From: UBA1181 sp045639525 | GTDB lineage: Bacteria; Bacteroidota; Bacteroidia; Bacteroidales; Paludibacteraceae | Direction: 5' to 3' | NCBI GenBank assembly: GCA_045639525.1 | Contig: JAZUDI010000024.1 | Span: 52,377 to 116,376, forward strand | Length of the DNA stretch: 64,000 bases | Part shown: positions 1 to 8,579 of the stretch, piece after piece | How positions within the stretch are numbered: position 1 is the stretch's first letter | Layout of the letters: each line of letters begins with the position of its first letter | Position numbers and translations under genes: made by a program | Notes under the pieces: generated by a model | Seen by the model: the letters and a program-made list of their open reading frames with translations, nothing else | The model's database searches: none | What the model was told of the DNA's origin: nothing

Positions 1-1291
1 CGTAGCCATTACCCTTGGCAGCCTCAACAGTATCCTTCACGCAATTGTCGATGGCAACGACTGCCTTCTCGATAGCCTCGTAGATACCAGTGTGTCCCAC
101 CATATCACCATTCGCGAAGTTCACAACGATAAAGTCGTTCTTTTGAGTCTTGATAGCCTCAACCAACTTGTCCTTTACCTCGTATGCGCTCATTTCAGGC
201 TTCAAATCGTAGGTAGCCACCTTTGGAGAAGGAACCAAGATCCGCTCCTCACCAGGGAACTCAGCCTCGCGGCCACCATTCAAGAAGAAGGTTACGTGAG
301 CGAACTTCTCTGTCTCTGCGGTATGCAATTGCTTCATGCCTTTGTTGCTAAGGTATTCAGCCAAAGTGTTTACCACATTCTCCTTAGGGAAGAGGATGTG
401 AACACCGGTGAATGAAGCGTCGTATGGAGTCATACAGTAGAATTGGATATTCTTGATGGTATTCATACCAGCCTCTGGCATGTCTTGTTGCGACAATACG
501 ACGGTCAACTCCTTTGCACGGTCGTTGCGGTAGTTGAAGAAGATCACTACGTCACCCTCCTTGATTCTACCATCTACGTTAGCGTTAACAATTGGCTTGA
601 TGAACTCATCAGTTACGCCCTCGTCGTAAGACTCTTGCATAGCCTTCACCATATCGGTAGCCTTCTTACCTTGTCCGTTTACCAACAAATCGTAAGCCTC
701 TTTCACACGCTCCCAACGCTTGTCACGGTCCATTGCATAGAAACGACCGATGATAGAGGCGATCTTACCTGCTGATTTAGCTGTGTGGGCAGACAATTGC
801 TCGATGAATCCCTTACCGCTCTTAGGGTCGGTGTCACGGCCATCCATGAAACAGTGGATGAAGGTGTTCTCGATGCCGTAAGCCTTTGAGATGTCACATA
901 GTTTGAACAAGTGATCCAAAGATGAGTGGACACCTCCGTTAGAGGTCAATCCCATGAAGTGGATGTTCTTGCCATTATCCTTTGCGTATGAGAATGCGCT
1001 CTTGATCTCTGGATTCTCCATGATGGTGTTCTCGCGGCAAGCGATGTTGATCTTCACCAAGTCTTGGTAAACGATACGGCCTGCGCCGATGTTCAAGTGA
1101 CCTACCTCAGAGTTACCCATTTGTCCGTCTGGCAAACCAACGAACTCACCAGATGCCTGTAGCTGTGAGTAAGGATAGTTCTTCAACAAAGAATCCCAGT
1201 ATGGGGTAGGAGTTGAAGCGATCACGTCAGACTTAGTCTTGTTACCAAATCCCCAACCATCGAGGATCATCAATAATACTTTCTTGTTCAT
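1..1291 (-). CDS. gpmI: 2,3-bisphosphoglycerate-independent phosphoglycerate mutase, 3' end cut by window edge
   Basis: The reading frame starts at the ATG complementary to 1289-1291 (MNKKVLLMILDGWG) and runs open to the window edge, about 430 codons, so the C-terminus is missing. Metal-ligand motif LDGWG and the catalytic-serine motif GNSEVGHLNIGAGR are both visible, as are later conserved stretches (FMDGRDTDP, FNYRNDRAKE, VVNFANGDMVGHTG). The enzyme interconverts 3- and 2-phosphoglycerate in cytosolic glycolysis using Mn2+ and a phosphoserine intermediate. It is monocistronic as far as can be seen; the next gene on the same strand starts about 300 bases upstream. Certain apart from the unseen C-terminus. 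Confidence 0.97.
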   Translation of the reverse strand, partial: MNKKVLLMILDGWGFGNKTKSDVIASTPTPYWDSLLKNYPYSQLQASGEFVGLPDGQMGNSEVGHLNIGAGRIVYQDLVKINIACRENTIMENPEIKSAFSYAKDNGKNIHFMGLTSNGGVHSSLDHLFKLCDISKAYGIENTFIHCFMDGRDTDPKSGKGFIEQLSAHTAKSAGKIASIIGRFYAMDRDKRWERVKEAYDLLVNGQGKKATDMVKAMQESYDEGVTDEFIKPIVNANVDGRIKEGDVVIFFNYRNDRAKELTVVLSQQDMPEAGMNTIKNIQFYCMTPYDASFTGVHILFPKENVVNTLAEYLSNKGMKQLHTAETEKFAHVTFFLNGGREAEFPGEERILVPSPKVATYDLKPEMSAYEVKDKLVEAIKTQKNDFIVVNFANGDMVGHTGIYEAIEKAVVAIDNCVKDTVEAAKGNGY

Positions 1292-1320
1292 TTTTGTATG
1301 GTTTAAAATCTTATTTATTG

Positions 1321-1608
1321 TTATTTCTCTTCTATCTCTTCGAATTCAGTTGTCTCGGCTGAATCTTTCATCTTTTTGATTCTTTTGAGACCCTCTTCTG
1401 TACGGATATCCAATTTGTTCTCTTCCGAATCTTGGCTGTCATCCTCTTTCCAAGAGGTACGGTGCCTCTCTATACGTTCGTCGCCGCCGGAAAAGCCTAG
1501 TAATCTTATTACGCCACGGATGAGTTTCCCGATCAGCGAAAAGACTGCGGAGGTGCCTGCTAGTCCTAAAAATAGCAGCAGGATGAATATGAATAGTATA
1601 AAAGACAT
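1321..1608 (-). CDS. small membrane protein, DUF4834-like
   Basis: A 95-residue protein with one N-terminal hydrophobic segment (about residues 2-22) followed by an amphipathic stretch and a strongly acidic/basic hydrophilic tail. Length and layout match the DUF4834 family, which occurs in Bacteroidetes; I base this on recall of the family, not on a search. It lies 21 bases downstream of metF on the same strand, so it is probably co-transcribed with metF. No catalytic motif is visible and I assign no function. Confidence 0.7.
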   Translation of the reverse strand: MSFILFIFILLLFLGLAGTSAVFSLIGKLIRGVIRLLGFSGGDERIERHRTSWKEDDSQDSEENKLDIRTEEGLKRIKKMKDSAETTEFEEIEEK

Positions 1609-1629
1609 AGGCTCCCTTAAAATACCTTT

Positions 1630-2586
1630 TTAAAACACCTCTTTGGCGATCGCCTTCACACTCTTCGCTGTTGACATCGTGTAGAAGTGGATGTTCGGAA
1701 CATTCTTCGCGATCAACTCTTTCGCCTGCATGGTACACCATTCGATACCGACTTGCACCGCGTCATCGTTATTCTTGCATTTGCGGAGTGCTGACGCCAA
1801 CTCGTCGGGAAGGTCCACATGGAATGTTTTCGGCAAAATCGTTTGTTGCTTGATGCTTGTAATGGGCTTCAGTCCTGGAACGATCGGCACTGTAATGCCC
1901 TCTGTTCTGCATCGGTCCACAAAATCGAAGTATTTTTGGTTGTCGAAGAACATTTGGGTGACGATGTAGTCTGCACCGTTCTCCACCTTCTTCTTTAACC
2001 AGTAAATGTCTGAATTGAAATTGGGTGCCTCCTCGTGTTTTTCAGGGTAACCTGCCACACCGTAGGAGAATTTGACCTTCATCTCTTGCTTCTGCTTGGT
2101 GCCGTCCACGAAGAATCCCTGGTTGTATTGGTTGATCTGCTCCTGCAATTCAAGTGCGTGGGCGTATCCCTCTTCGCTTGGCATCAACCCATTTTCCACC
2201 TTCGCCCTGTCCCCGCGGAGCAAGAGCAAATCATGGATGCCTAAGAAATCGAGGTCAATCAAAACATATTCGGTCTCCTCTTTGGAAAATCCGCTGCAAA
2301 GGATGTGCGGAACCACCTCAATGTTGTATTTGGTCTTGATGGCGGCTGCGATAGCAACGGTTCCTGGGCGTTGACGCACCCGCTCACATTGATACAATCC
2401 ATTACCCGCATCCTTGTAAACCAATTGACTGCGGTGGGTGGTGATGTCGATGTACTTCGGATCGAACGCCCGAAGTTGGTCGATCGTATCGTAGATGGCC
2501 TCGATACCATTGCCCTTCAATGGGGGCAATATCTCGATTGAAAAGGCGGTCTTGTTCTTATTTAGAATTAAATCCTTTACGCTCAT
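1630..2586 (-). CDS. metF: methylenetetrahydrofolate reductase
   Basis: A 318-residue TIM-barrel flavoprotein that reduces 5,10-methylenetetrahydrofolate to 5-methyltetrahydrofolate for methionine synthesis. The N-terminal FSIEILPP motif supplies the conserved catalytic Glu; DITTHRSQ, DLLLLRGD and the QMFFDNQKYFDFVDRC stretch are family hallmarks of folate and FAD binding. Full length for the bacterial family. The start codon lies 3 bases from the stop of the FtsE-like gene upstream, suggesting a hisI-ABC-metF-DUF4834 transcription unit. Confidence 0.96.
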   Translation of the reverse strand: MSVKDLILNKNKTAFSIEILPPLKGNGIEAIYDTIDQLRAFDPKYIDITTHRSQLVYKDAGNGLYQCERVRQRPGTVAIAAAIKTKYNIEVVPHILCSGFSKEETEYVLIDLDFLGIHDLLLLRGDRAKVENGLMPSEEGYAHALELQEQINQYNQGFFVDGTKQKQEMKVKFSYGVAGYPEKHEEAPNFNSDIYWLKKKVENGADYIVTQMFFDNQKYFDFVDRCRTEGITVPIVPGLKPITSIKQQTILPKTFHVDLPDELASALRKCKNNDDAVQVGIEWCTMQAKELIAKNVPNIHFYTMSTAKSVKAIAKEVF

Positions 2587-2589
2587 ACA

Positions 2590-3285
2590 TTAATCTTCAA
2601 ATAGTCTGTTGGACGCCACAGCGCCCTCAGTCATGTTGCCATTCTCGAAATGGAGGACTCTGGCGCCTGGCGTGCCTTCCGCGATCTGAGTCCTGTGGGT
2701 GGCCATGATCACCGCTGTCTTTTCGCTGGCGATCTGACGGAAGAGTTGCATCAACTCGTTTGCGGTGATAGGGTCCAAGTTGCCCGTAGGCTCGTCTGCC
2801 AAGATGATCTTAGGCTCGTTGAGCAGTGCCCTTGCGATGACGATGCGTTGTTGCTCTCCTCCTGAGAGTTCGTGTGGCATACGGTAACCTTTGTTGGTCA
2901 TGCCCACATAGTTGAGCACTTCGGAGATTCGACTCTCGATCTCTCCTTTGGTGCGCTTGCCTGTCGCTTTGAGCACAAATTCGAGGTTGGCGTGGACATT
3001 TCTGTCCGATAATAGTTGGAAGTCTTGGAACACAATGCCTAACTGTCTTCTCAGCAAAGGAATCTGATTCATTTTCATCTCGCGGAGATTGAAGTCTAGA
3101 ATCCTGGCCTCGCCGGATGCGATGATGGCTTCGTAGTAAAGTGATTTGAGGAAAGTGGTCTTACCACTACCTACACGGCCCAACAGGAAGACGAGGTCAC
3201 CTTCGTCCACGGTCAAACTGATATCCTTTAGGACTGGTTGCTCTTGTCTGTTGACGCAAACCTTCTTGTATTCGATGACTGACAT
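2590..3285 (-). CDS. ftsE: ABC transporter ATPase, FtsE-like
   Basis: A 231-residue stand-alone ABC ATPase. Walker A (GRVGSGKTT, residues 36-44), the signature LSGGEQQR, Walker B (IILADEPTGNLDP) and the switch His (ATHR) are all present. Overall similarity is to FtsE, the cytosolic ATPase that with membrane partner FtsX controls septal peptidoglycan hydrolysis. No ftsX is adjacent here, which is common in Bacteroidetes, so FtsE is preferred over a LolD-type lipoprotein exporter but the latter is not excluded by sequence alone. It sits between hisI (17 bases upstream) and metF. Confidence 0.85.
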   Translation of the reverse strand: MSVIEYKKVCVNRQEQPVLKDISLTVDEGDLVFLLGRVGSGKTTFLKSLYYEAIIASGEARILDFNLREMKMNQIPLLRRQLGIVFQDFQLLSDRNVHANLEFVLKATGKRTKGEIESRISEVLNYVGMTNKGYRMPHELSGGEQQRIVIARALLNEPKIILADEPTGNLDPITANELMQLFRQIASEKTAVIMATHRTQIAEGTPGARVLHFENGNMTEGAVASNRLFED

Positions 3286-3302
3286 ACTATCTCTGTTATT
3301 CG

Positions 3303-3629
3303 TTATTTATTGATTTCTCCCCAGCAAGTGTCTGTGCCCGTGTGGCAGACTGGTCCGATAGGATGAACCTTCACCAAAAGGGTGTCGCGGTCGCAATCCT
3401 CTTTCATGGATACCAAATTAAGGAAGTGTCCGCTGGTTTCGCCCTTGGTCCACAAGCATTTGCGTGTGCGGCTGTAGAAAGTTACCTTGCCCGTTTCGAT
3501 GGTCTTCTTGAGGGCCTCTTGGTTCATGTAACCCAACATTAAAACAACACGAGTGTCCGCGTCTTGCACGATGGCGGGAATCAAACCGCCGCATTTCTCG
3601 AAATCCAGTTTTTCTATTAATTCTTGCAT
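3303..3629 (-). CDS. hisI: phosphoribosyl-AMP cyclohydrolase (HisI only)
   Basis: A 108-residue cyclohydrolase that opens the purine ring of phosphoribosyl-AMP in step 3 of histidine synthesis. Conserved motifs LMLGYMNQEAL, FYSRTRKCLWTKGETSG and the metal-binding CDRDTLLVKV and CHTGTDTCW are seen. The protein stops right after the HisI domain. In many Bacteroidetes a HisE pyrophosphohydrolase domain follows in the same polypeptide; no HisE is seen downstream, where the FtsE-like gene begins at once. hisA lies 10 kb away, so the pathway is scattered here. Confidence 0.95.
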   Translation of the reverse strand: MQELIEKLDFEKCGGLIPAIVQDADTRVVLMLGYMNQEALKKTIETGKVTFYSRTRKCLWTKGETSGHFLNLVSMKEDCDRDTLLVKVHPIGPVCHTGTDTCWGEINK

Positions 3630-3645
3630 GCTATGAGAGTTTTTG

Positions 3646-3653
3646 CAAATATA
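3646..3653 (-). promoter_or_regulatory. -7 box of the hisI promoter
   Basis: On the minus strand this reads TATATTTG, matching the Bacteroidetes -7 consensus TAnnTTTG, 17 bases before the hisI start codon. No convincing TTTG -33 element is seen. Confidence 0.55.
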
Positions 3654-3659
3654 GCAAAT

Positions 3660-3761
3660 TTAATTAAGACTTAAGAATTAAGAGTTAAGAAACTTTAGTT
3701 CGACGTAGTCAATTAAGAGTTAAGAAGAAACGACAGTTCGATGAAGTCAATTAAGAGTTAT
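3660..3761. repeat. degenerate AATTAAGAGTTAAG repeats between convergent/adjacent genes
   Basis: The spacer between hisI and the hydrolase holds three imperfect copies of a unit of about 40 bases that begins AATTAAGAGTTAAGAA and ends with CGA(C/T)G(T/A)AGTC. A related run of AATTAAG units overlaps the end of hisA at 14310. Such intergenic AATTAAGAATTAAG runs look like an interspersed non-coding repeat of this genome. Confidence 0.7.
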
Positions 3762-3766
3762 ATCAC

Positions 3767-4618
3767 TTATGACGCTGTTTCGCAAATAAACTTTCCGATT
3801 TCACGGATGACCGCGACGCGACGGCCCAACAATCCATGTTCTGTAGGTAATTCAATGCATCTTTGAACCGCTATACACGCCCTCTGGGAACGGTAAGCCT
3901 CGATTTGTTTCCATAGAGGGTGGACCATCTCTTCGAGGGGAGAAACGGAGTCGTGAACGCCTGCAAAAGTTAGCAGGTTCCTCTCCTTCACTTGTTCAAA
4001 GGCGTTTGCGTGGCTGATTTGTTCCTTGTGTTGGACAACATCCTCGTATATGGCGTCGATGCCATCCGATTGCAGGATCTTTCCCTCTTGCAGCAAAGAG
4101 TGGAAATAGGCCTCTTTGTCTCCGTTTAAGTAGCGGGTGGGGTCGTAAGGGGTTAGCATGATGATCCCCTTTACCCAAGGCAATTGTCGTCCTGCATTGA
4201 GCGCTGAGGTGGCTCCCATGCTATGCCCTAACAGATAGATTGCGGAGGAATCGACGTTGTATTGACGGGCAAAACTCTCCGAATGGGCATATTCCGCTAA
4301 GTTTTTTGCATCGTCTATACAGTTGGATATTAGATATTTACCTTGACTGCCCCATGCCCCTCTGTGGTGGGGCACAAGCACTACGCATCCCATGCGGCAC
4401 AAGGCATGGCTGATATCGTCGTTTCTTGCGCTACCGGGAAATCCATGGAGCATGATGACGCAGGGGCGAGGCTCCTTCAAATTGGCTGTCGGCCACATGA
4501 TTTCGCCATAGAGATGATTCCCTCCGCTGACAAAATCAAGTGTCGTATAGTCGGGCAATGCTTGGGGGGCCAATTGTTCCGGATCTTCGAAAAGAAGGTC
4601 CATGTTAAGTTTGGGCAT
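3767..4618 (-). CDS. alpha/beta hydrolase
   Basis: A 283-residue serine hydrolase of the alpha/beta fold. The oxyanion-hole strand LHGFPGSARNDD, the nucleophile elbow GHSMG, and a late His in ELPTEHGLLGRR give a plausible Ser-Asp-His triad. The substrate cannot be told; the N-terminal half resembles dienelactone hydrolase/prolyl oligopeptidase-like esterases. There is no signal peptide, so it should be cytosolic. It is separated from hisI by the AATTAAG repeats and appears to be transcribed alone. Confidence 0.85.
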   Translation of the reverse strand: MPKLNMDLLFEDPEQLAPQALPDYTTLDFVSGGNHLYGEIMWPTANLKEPRPCVIMLHGFPGSARNDDISHALCRMGCVVLVPHHRGAWGSQGKYLISNCIDDAKNLAEYAHSESFARQYNVDSSAIYLLGHSMGATSALNAGRQLPWVKGIIMLTPYDPTRYLNGDKEAYFHSLLQEGKILQSDGIDAIYEDVVQHKEQISHANAFEQVKERNLLTFAGVHDSVSPLEEMVHPLWKQIEAYRSQRACIAVQRCIELPTEHGLLGRRVAVIREIGKFICETAS

Positions 4619-4718
4619 AATCTTTTGTTTTTGAATTATGCGGCGAATTTACAACAATTTAATAACCTACCAAAATGGTATGGTATTTGTTGCCGGAGAA
4701 ACCTCCCGCAGTGCACAA

Positions 4719-4901
4719 TTATCCCTTGCATTTCCCTTCTAATGGGCAACCCGCACAATTCTTCTTGGAATGAGGTGCACCACATTCCTCCTTCCCGCAA
4801 CCACAGCTCTTGCCTTGGGTGAAGAAGAGTCTCTTTATCGTCCAGGCCACAGCTGTGGCGATGATCAGGGCAACAATGATGCTTTGCGCAACCTCTCCCA
4901 T
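4719..4901 (-). CDS. FeoB-associated Cys-rich membrane protein
   Basis: A 60-residue protein: one N-terminal transmembrane segment (about 5-24) followed by a Cys-rich tail (CGCGKEEC, NCAGCPLEGKC). This is the layout of the FeoB-associated Cys-rich family. It begins 17 bases after the feoAB stop on the same strand, so it should be co-transcribed. Cysteines may bind ferrous iron or support FeoB complex assembly; that role is inference from the family context. Confidence 0.9.
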   Translation of the reverse strand: MGEVAQSIIVALIIATAVAWTIKRLFFTQGKSCGCGKEECGAPHSKKNCAGCPLEGKCKG

Positions 4902-4917
4902 ACGCTATCTCATTGAA

Positions 4918-7389
4918 TTAGAATAGACCGCCCACTTGATGGATGATGAAACTGATGATCCAAGCCACGGTTGTGGTGTAGAGGATAGAGAAGCCAGCCC
5001 ATTTCCAGTTCGATTCTTTCCCGATAGCGGTTACCGCCGCCATGCAAGGGAAGCAGAGCAAGACAAATATCATGAATCCGAAGGCTACCAAAGGTGTTAA
5101 CGGCGTCTCTGGATCGTTAGCATGGTTTTGAAGGGCCGTTTTCAGACCATCCGAGTTTTCGTCCGCATTGAGGTCCGCATGGTAAAGGACACCCATGGAA
5201 GAGACAATGATCTCCTTGGCCGCCGCACCGGTGAGGATGCTGACGCCCATCTTCCAATTGAATCCCAATGGACGGACAGCTGGTTCGATGAATTTACCGA
5301 TTTGACCCAAGTAGGAGTGTTCGCTTTGCGCTGCGGCACGGTCGATTTCGAGAGCGGCAAGTTGGCTCACCTTCGCCTCCTCCGTTAGGGAATCATTCTC
5401 CTCCACTAAGGAGATTTGCGCATCGATTCGTTCCGTCTCCTGGTTGTGGGTAGGGAAGTAGCTGAGCGCCCAGATGATGATGGAAGATACCAAGATCACT
5501 GAACCCATCTTTTTAAGGTATTGCACCGCCTTTTCCCACATGTGGATCAATGTGTTTTTGGCCGTTGGAATCCTATAAGGTGGCAGTTCCATTACGAATT
5601 GCTCGGAGTTATCCTTGAACTTGGTCTTCTTTAATAGTAGGGCAGTCAAGATCGCCATGATAATACCCAATATATAGATACTAAGCAGTATCAACGCCTG
5701 GTTGGTTTCGAAAAAGGCGCTCACGAAGAGTAGGTATACCGGTAGTCGCGCGGAGCAGGACATGAATGGAATCGCCATCATCGTGATGATACGGTCTTTG
5801 GGGTTCTCCAATGTGCGGGTTGCCATAATGGCCGGTACGCCACAGCCAAAGCCTGTCAGCAAAGGAATGAATGATTTGCCGTGCAAACCCATTTTGTGCA
5901 TCAATTTATCCATGATAAAGGCGGCGCGGGCCATGTAACCCGTGTCCTCCAATAGGGATATGAAGAAGAATAGTATCAGGATGTTCGGCAAAAATACGAT
6001 GACGCCGCCCACACCCGCGATGATGCCATCCACGATAAGGTCAGGCAGAATGCCAGTTCCCAAGAGGTTGCGCATTGCTTCTCCCAACCAGCCGACGATC
6101 GATTCGATCCAGCCTTGTGGATAGGCACCTACGATAAAGGTTGTCTCGAACATAAGCCAAAGGAAGAGGATCAGCACTGGAAAACCCAACCACTTGTTGG
6201 TGAGCACTTTGTCCAAGGCGTAGGCCAATTCGTTTTTCGCGTCGTTGCCTGTCTCTAAGGTCTCCGCCAAGGCTCCTCGTATAAATCCGTATTTGGCATT
6301 GGTGATGACGCTGACACAATCTTCACTGTACTCCGCTTCTATCTTTTCCCTGCATTTTTGTGCCGTCTCTTTGATTTCGGAGATGTTGCCTATATGCTTC
6401 TCCAGATGTTTGAAAGTGGTCTGGTCGTTCTCCAAAAGTTTGATGGCCACGTAACGGAATGGAAAGTCTACGGCCGCTTCCGCATGTGAGGCCAATAGCG
6501 GTTTGATCTTTCCGATGGCCTCCTCAATTTCACTTCCATAGTTGATGTGGATGTGTTTGGTGATCTCATCCATCTCCTCGTAAACGGTGATGATGTGGTC
6601 CAATACGTGGTCAATACCTTCTCCTGTGCGGGAAATGGTAGGGGCGCAAGGGAAACCAAGCATTTGCTCCAATTGATTGACATCTAATTTGGCGCCTTTT
6701 CGATCCAACTCGTCATACATGTTGAGCGCCATCACCATACGGACATTCATATCAATCAATTGGGTGGTAAGGAAGAGGTTGCGTTCCAAGTTGGAAGCGT
6801 CCACGATGTTGAGGATCACATCCGGATGCTGTTCGGTGATGTATTCCCGCACATACAACTCCTCTGGCGAATATTCGGTGATGGAATAGGTGCCTGGAAG
6901 ATCCACCAAATTGATGGTGTAGTCGTTTTTGTAGAAGGTACCCACTTTGGAGGAGACTGTGACGCCGCTGTAGTTGCCGACATGTTCGCGTAGGCCTGTC
7001 GCATGGTTGAAGAAGGAGGTTTTGCCGCAGTTGGGGTTTCCCACCAAGGCTACCGTGATCGTTTTAGTCTTCTCTTTGATGCGTTTTTGTACCTCTTCGG
7101 AAAGGGTGCCGTGGAAGTCGTTTCCCATGGATTTGCTCTCTTCCACACTGATCACCTCGATATGGCTTGCCTCGCTTCGTCTTAACGAAACATGGCTCTG
7201 CATGATTTTATATTCTATGGGATCTTGTAATGGCGCATTTTTCAGAACGGTGACTCTCTCTCCTTTGACGAATCCCATCTCCATTACCCGATGGCGGAAT
7301 CCGCCGTGTCCGTTCACCTTTACTATAACACATTCCAATCCTTCGGGAATGTCAGCCAGCGTCTTTTTATTTTCGTCGTTTGTCGTCAT
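4918..7389 (-). CDS. feoB: ferrous iron transporter, FeoA-FeoB fusion
   Basis: An 823-residue inner-membrane Fe(II) transporter. Residues about 10-82 form an SH3-like FeoA domain (HRVMEMGFVKGERV), fused to FeoB. The G-protein part has G1 GNPNCGKTS (117-124), G3 DLPGTYS and G4-like ALNMYDE; the membrane part has two Gate motifs, the second around LLTGFGCGVPAI and the C-terminal LLCFPCMAAV. FeoA-FeoB fusion is common in Bacteroidetes. It is full length with no disrupted motif, and the Cys-rich partner follows. A -7 element TAACTTTG lies 50-57 bases upstream of the start. Confidence 0.97.
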   Translation of the reverse strand: MTTNDENKKTLADIPEGLECVIVKVNGHGGFRHRVMEMGFVKGERVTVLKNAPLQDPIEYKIMQSHVSLRRSEASHIEVISVEESKSMGNDFHGTLSEEVQKRIKEKTKTITVALVGNPNCGKTSFFNHATGLREHVGNYSGVTVSSKVGTFYKNDYTINLVDLPGTYSITEYSPEELYVREYITEQHPDVILNIVDASNLERNLFLTTQLIDMNVRMVMALNMYDELDRKGAKLDVNQLEQMLGFPCAPTISRTGEGIDHVLDHIITVYEEMDEITKHIHINYGSEIEEAIGKIKPLLASHAEAAVDFPFRYVAIKLLENDQTTFKHLEKHIGNISEIKETAQKCREKIEAEYSEDCVSVITNAKYGFIRGALAETLETGNDAKNELAYALDKVLTNKWLGFPVLILFLWLMFETTFIVGAYPQGWIESIVGWLGEAMRNLLGTGILPDLIVDGIIAGVGGVIVFLPNILILFFFISLLEDTGYMARAAFIMDKLMHKMGLHGKSFIPLLTGFGCGVPAIMATRTLENPKDRIITMMAIPFMSCSARLPVYLLFVSAFFETNQALILLSIYILGIIMAILTALLLKKTKFKDNSEQFVMELPPYRIPTAKNTLIHMWEKAVQYLKKMGSVILVSSIIIWALSYFPTHNQETERIDAQISLVEENDSLTEEAKVSQLAALEIDRAAAQSEHSYLGQIGKFIEPAVRPLGFNWKMGVSILTGAAAKEIIVSSMGVLYHADLNADENSDGLKTALQNHANDPETPLTPLVAFGFMIFVLLCFPCMAAVTAIGKESNWKWAGFSILYTTTVAWIISFIIHQVGGLF

Positions 7390-7438
7390 AATATCCTGTG
7401 TGCGGTTTGTTTCCTTTCACATTTCATATTTCACATTG

Positions 7439-7446
7439 CAAAGTTA
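7439..7446 (-). promoter_or_regulatory. -7 box of the feoAB promoter
   Basis: Minus-strand TAACTTTG matches the Bacteroidetes -7 consensus TAnnTTTG and lies 50 bases before the feoAB start. No clear -33 element or Fur-type palindrome is seen. Confidence 0.5.
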
Positions 7447-7529
7447 CTAATTTGGTTGCCATAGATAATCCCTATTAATGATAGTTTTTCTATCTTTTCA
7501 TAATAATTAAATGGTATATGTCATAAAAA

Positions 7530-7762
7530 GTAACAAAGCGGCCAAGAATTTCTTCGTGGTCGCTTTATTTACTTTTAGAAAACCTAATTAATATTGTTGC
7601 TTTAAGTGTGTGTGTCAGTTTTAAACAGATAGCCGCCAGACGAATGTCCGACGGCTAATCAGTGTAAATTTTCATAATAGTTTTGTTTAGATTCTATGTT
7701 GCTTTTATGTGTGTTTCTAAATCTAAATCATTAACCGATACACCTCGTGTGTTTCGTTATTG
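7530..7762 (-). ncRNA. candidate small RNA or structured leader upstream of feoAB
   Basis: The 594-base gap between feoAB and the DUF5063 gene has no credible ORF. On the minus strand there is, in order, a -7 box TATCTTTG (complement of 7763-7770), a stem-loop with a TAGCCG/CGGCTA stem (7630-7657), and a second long stem-loop (7536-7566, a 14-bp stem with few mismatches) followed by a T-rich stretch. This order, promoter-hairpin-terminator, suggests a short independent transcript of about 220 bases, or an attenuated long leader of feoAB. The remainder of the gap (7771-7983) is AT-rich with nothing recognised. Confidence 0.35.
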
Positions 7763-7983
7763 CAAAGATATATTTAGAAGAGGGTGATGTGGTAATAATT
7801 TTGTATCAAAAACATATAATTTTGTTGCAAACTCCGTTGAAATCGTTGTTTTTGCGTTTTTTGACACGGTGAATTCGATCGGAAGGAGAAAAAATGAACA
7901 AATAAATTTTGTGGATAAAAAAGGTGGGATATGCTTTCAATCTGTTATGAAAAATTGTAAATTCGCGAGAAAATGTAAGAGAT

Positions 7984-8577
7984 ATGAGCGTAAGTGAAGA
8001 GTATCCACAACATCCCGTGTATGATAAAAACACGATAGAGTTCGTCACTGTGGCGGCGGAATATTGCTCTTTTGTGGAGCAATGCGCTGGTATGGGGGAA
8101 CGGACCTTCTTGGATAAGATTTCCAAATTGCTGCCTCTTTTATATTTAAAGATGTCGCTCTTGCCTGAGTTGGACACCTATTCACTTTCGGAATTGAACA
8201 CATACGTTTCAGAACGCCAATACGAGGCTGTTCGACAACAAATACAGAAAATCGTCGGTGCCCATGATGAGTATTTGGATGTCTTCATGGAGGATATGCG
8301 ATACAGTGAAACCCCGATCGTTGCCCGTGTTTCCGAAAATTTAGCGGATGTTTACCAGCAATTGCGCGACATGATCGGAAACTTCCAGAGCGCCGATCTT
8401 GCGATTATGAACGATTCGCTGATCAGTTGTCAGGAGGAGTTCCAAGGCTATTGGGGACAATCGGCCTTGAATGCGTTGAAAGCGATTCATAATATACTAT
8501 ATAGTGATGTTGAAATGTCGGAATCGGAGGATGACCTCAATGACGACGAGGGAATGGTGGATTTTTTTAATGATTGA
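7984..8577 (+). CDS. DUF5063 family protein
   Basis: A 197-residue, acidic, mostly helical cytosolic protein with an acidic C-terminal tail. It resembles the DUF5063 family, which in Bacteroidales is usually encoded just upstream of a 3'-5' exonuclease, exactly the arrangement here (the next gene begins 2 bases after its stop). No catalytic motif is visible and the role is unknown; the conserved pairing suggests a partner or regulator of the exonuclease, which is inference. Confidence 0.75.
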   Translation: MSVSEEYPQHPVYDKNTIEFVTVAAEYCSFVEQCAGMGERTFLDKISKLLPLLYLKMSLLPELDTYSLSELNTYVSERQYEAVRQQIQKIVGAHDEYLDVFMEDMRYSETPIVARVSENLADVYQQLRDMIGNFQSADLAIMNDSLISCQEEFQGYWGQSALNALKAIHNILYSDVEMSESEDDLNDDEGMVDFFND

Positions 8578-8579
8578 GG

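Noticed and set aside
703..933. 76-codon minus-strand ORF within gpmI
   Set aside because: It lies inside the continuous gpmI frame, which has strong motif support; this ORF is in another frame with no homology signal.
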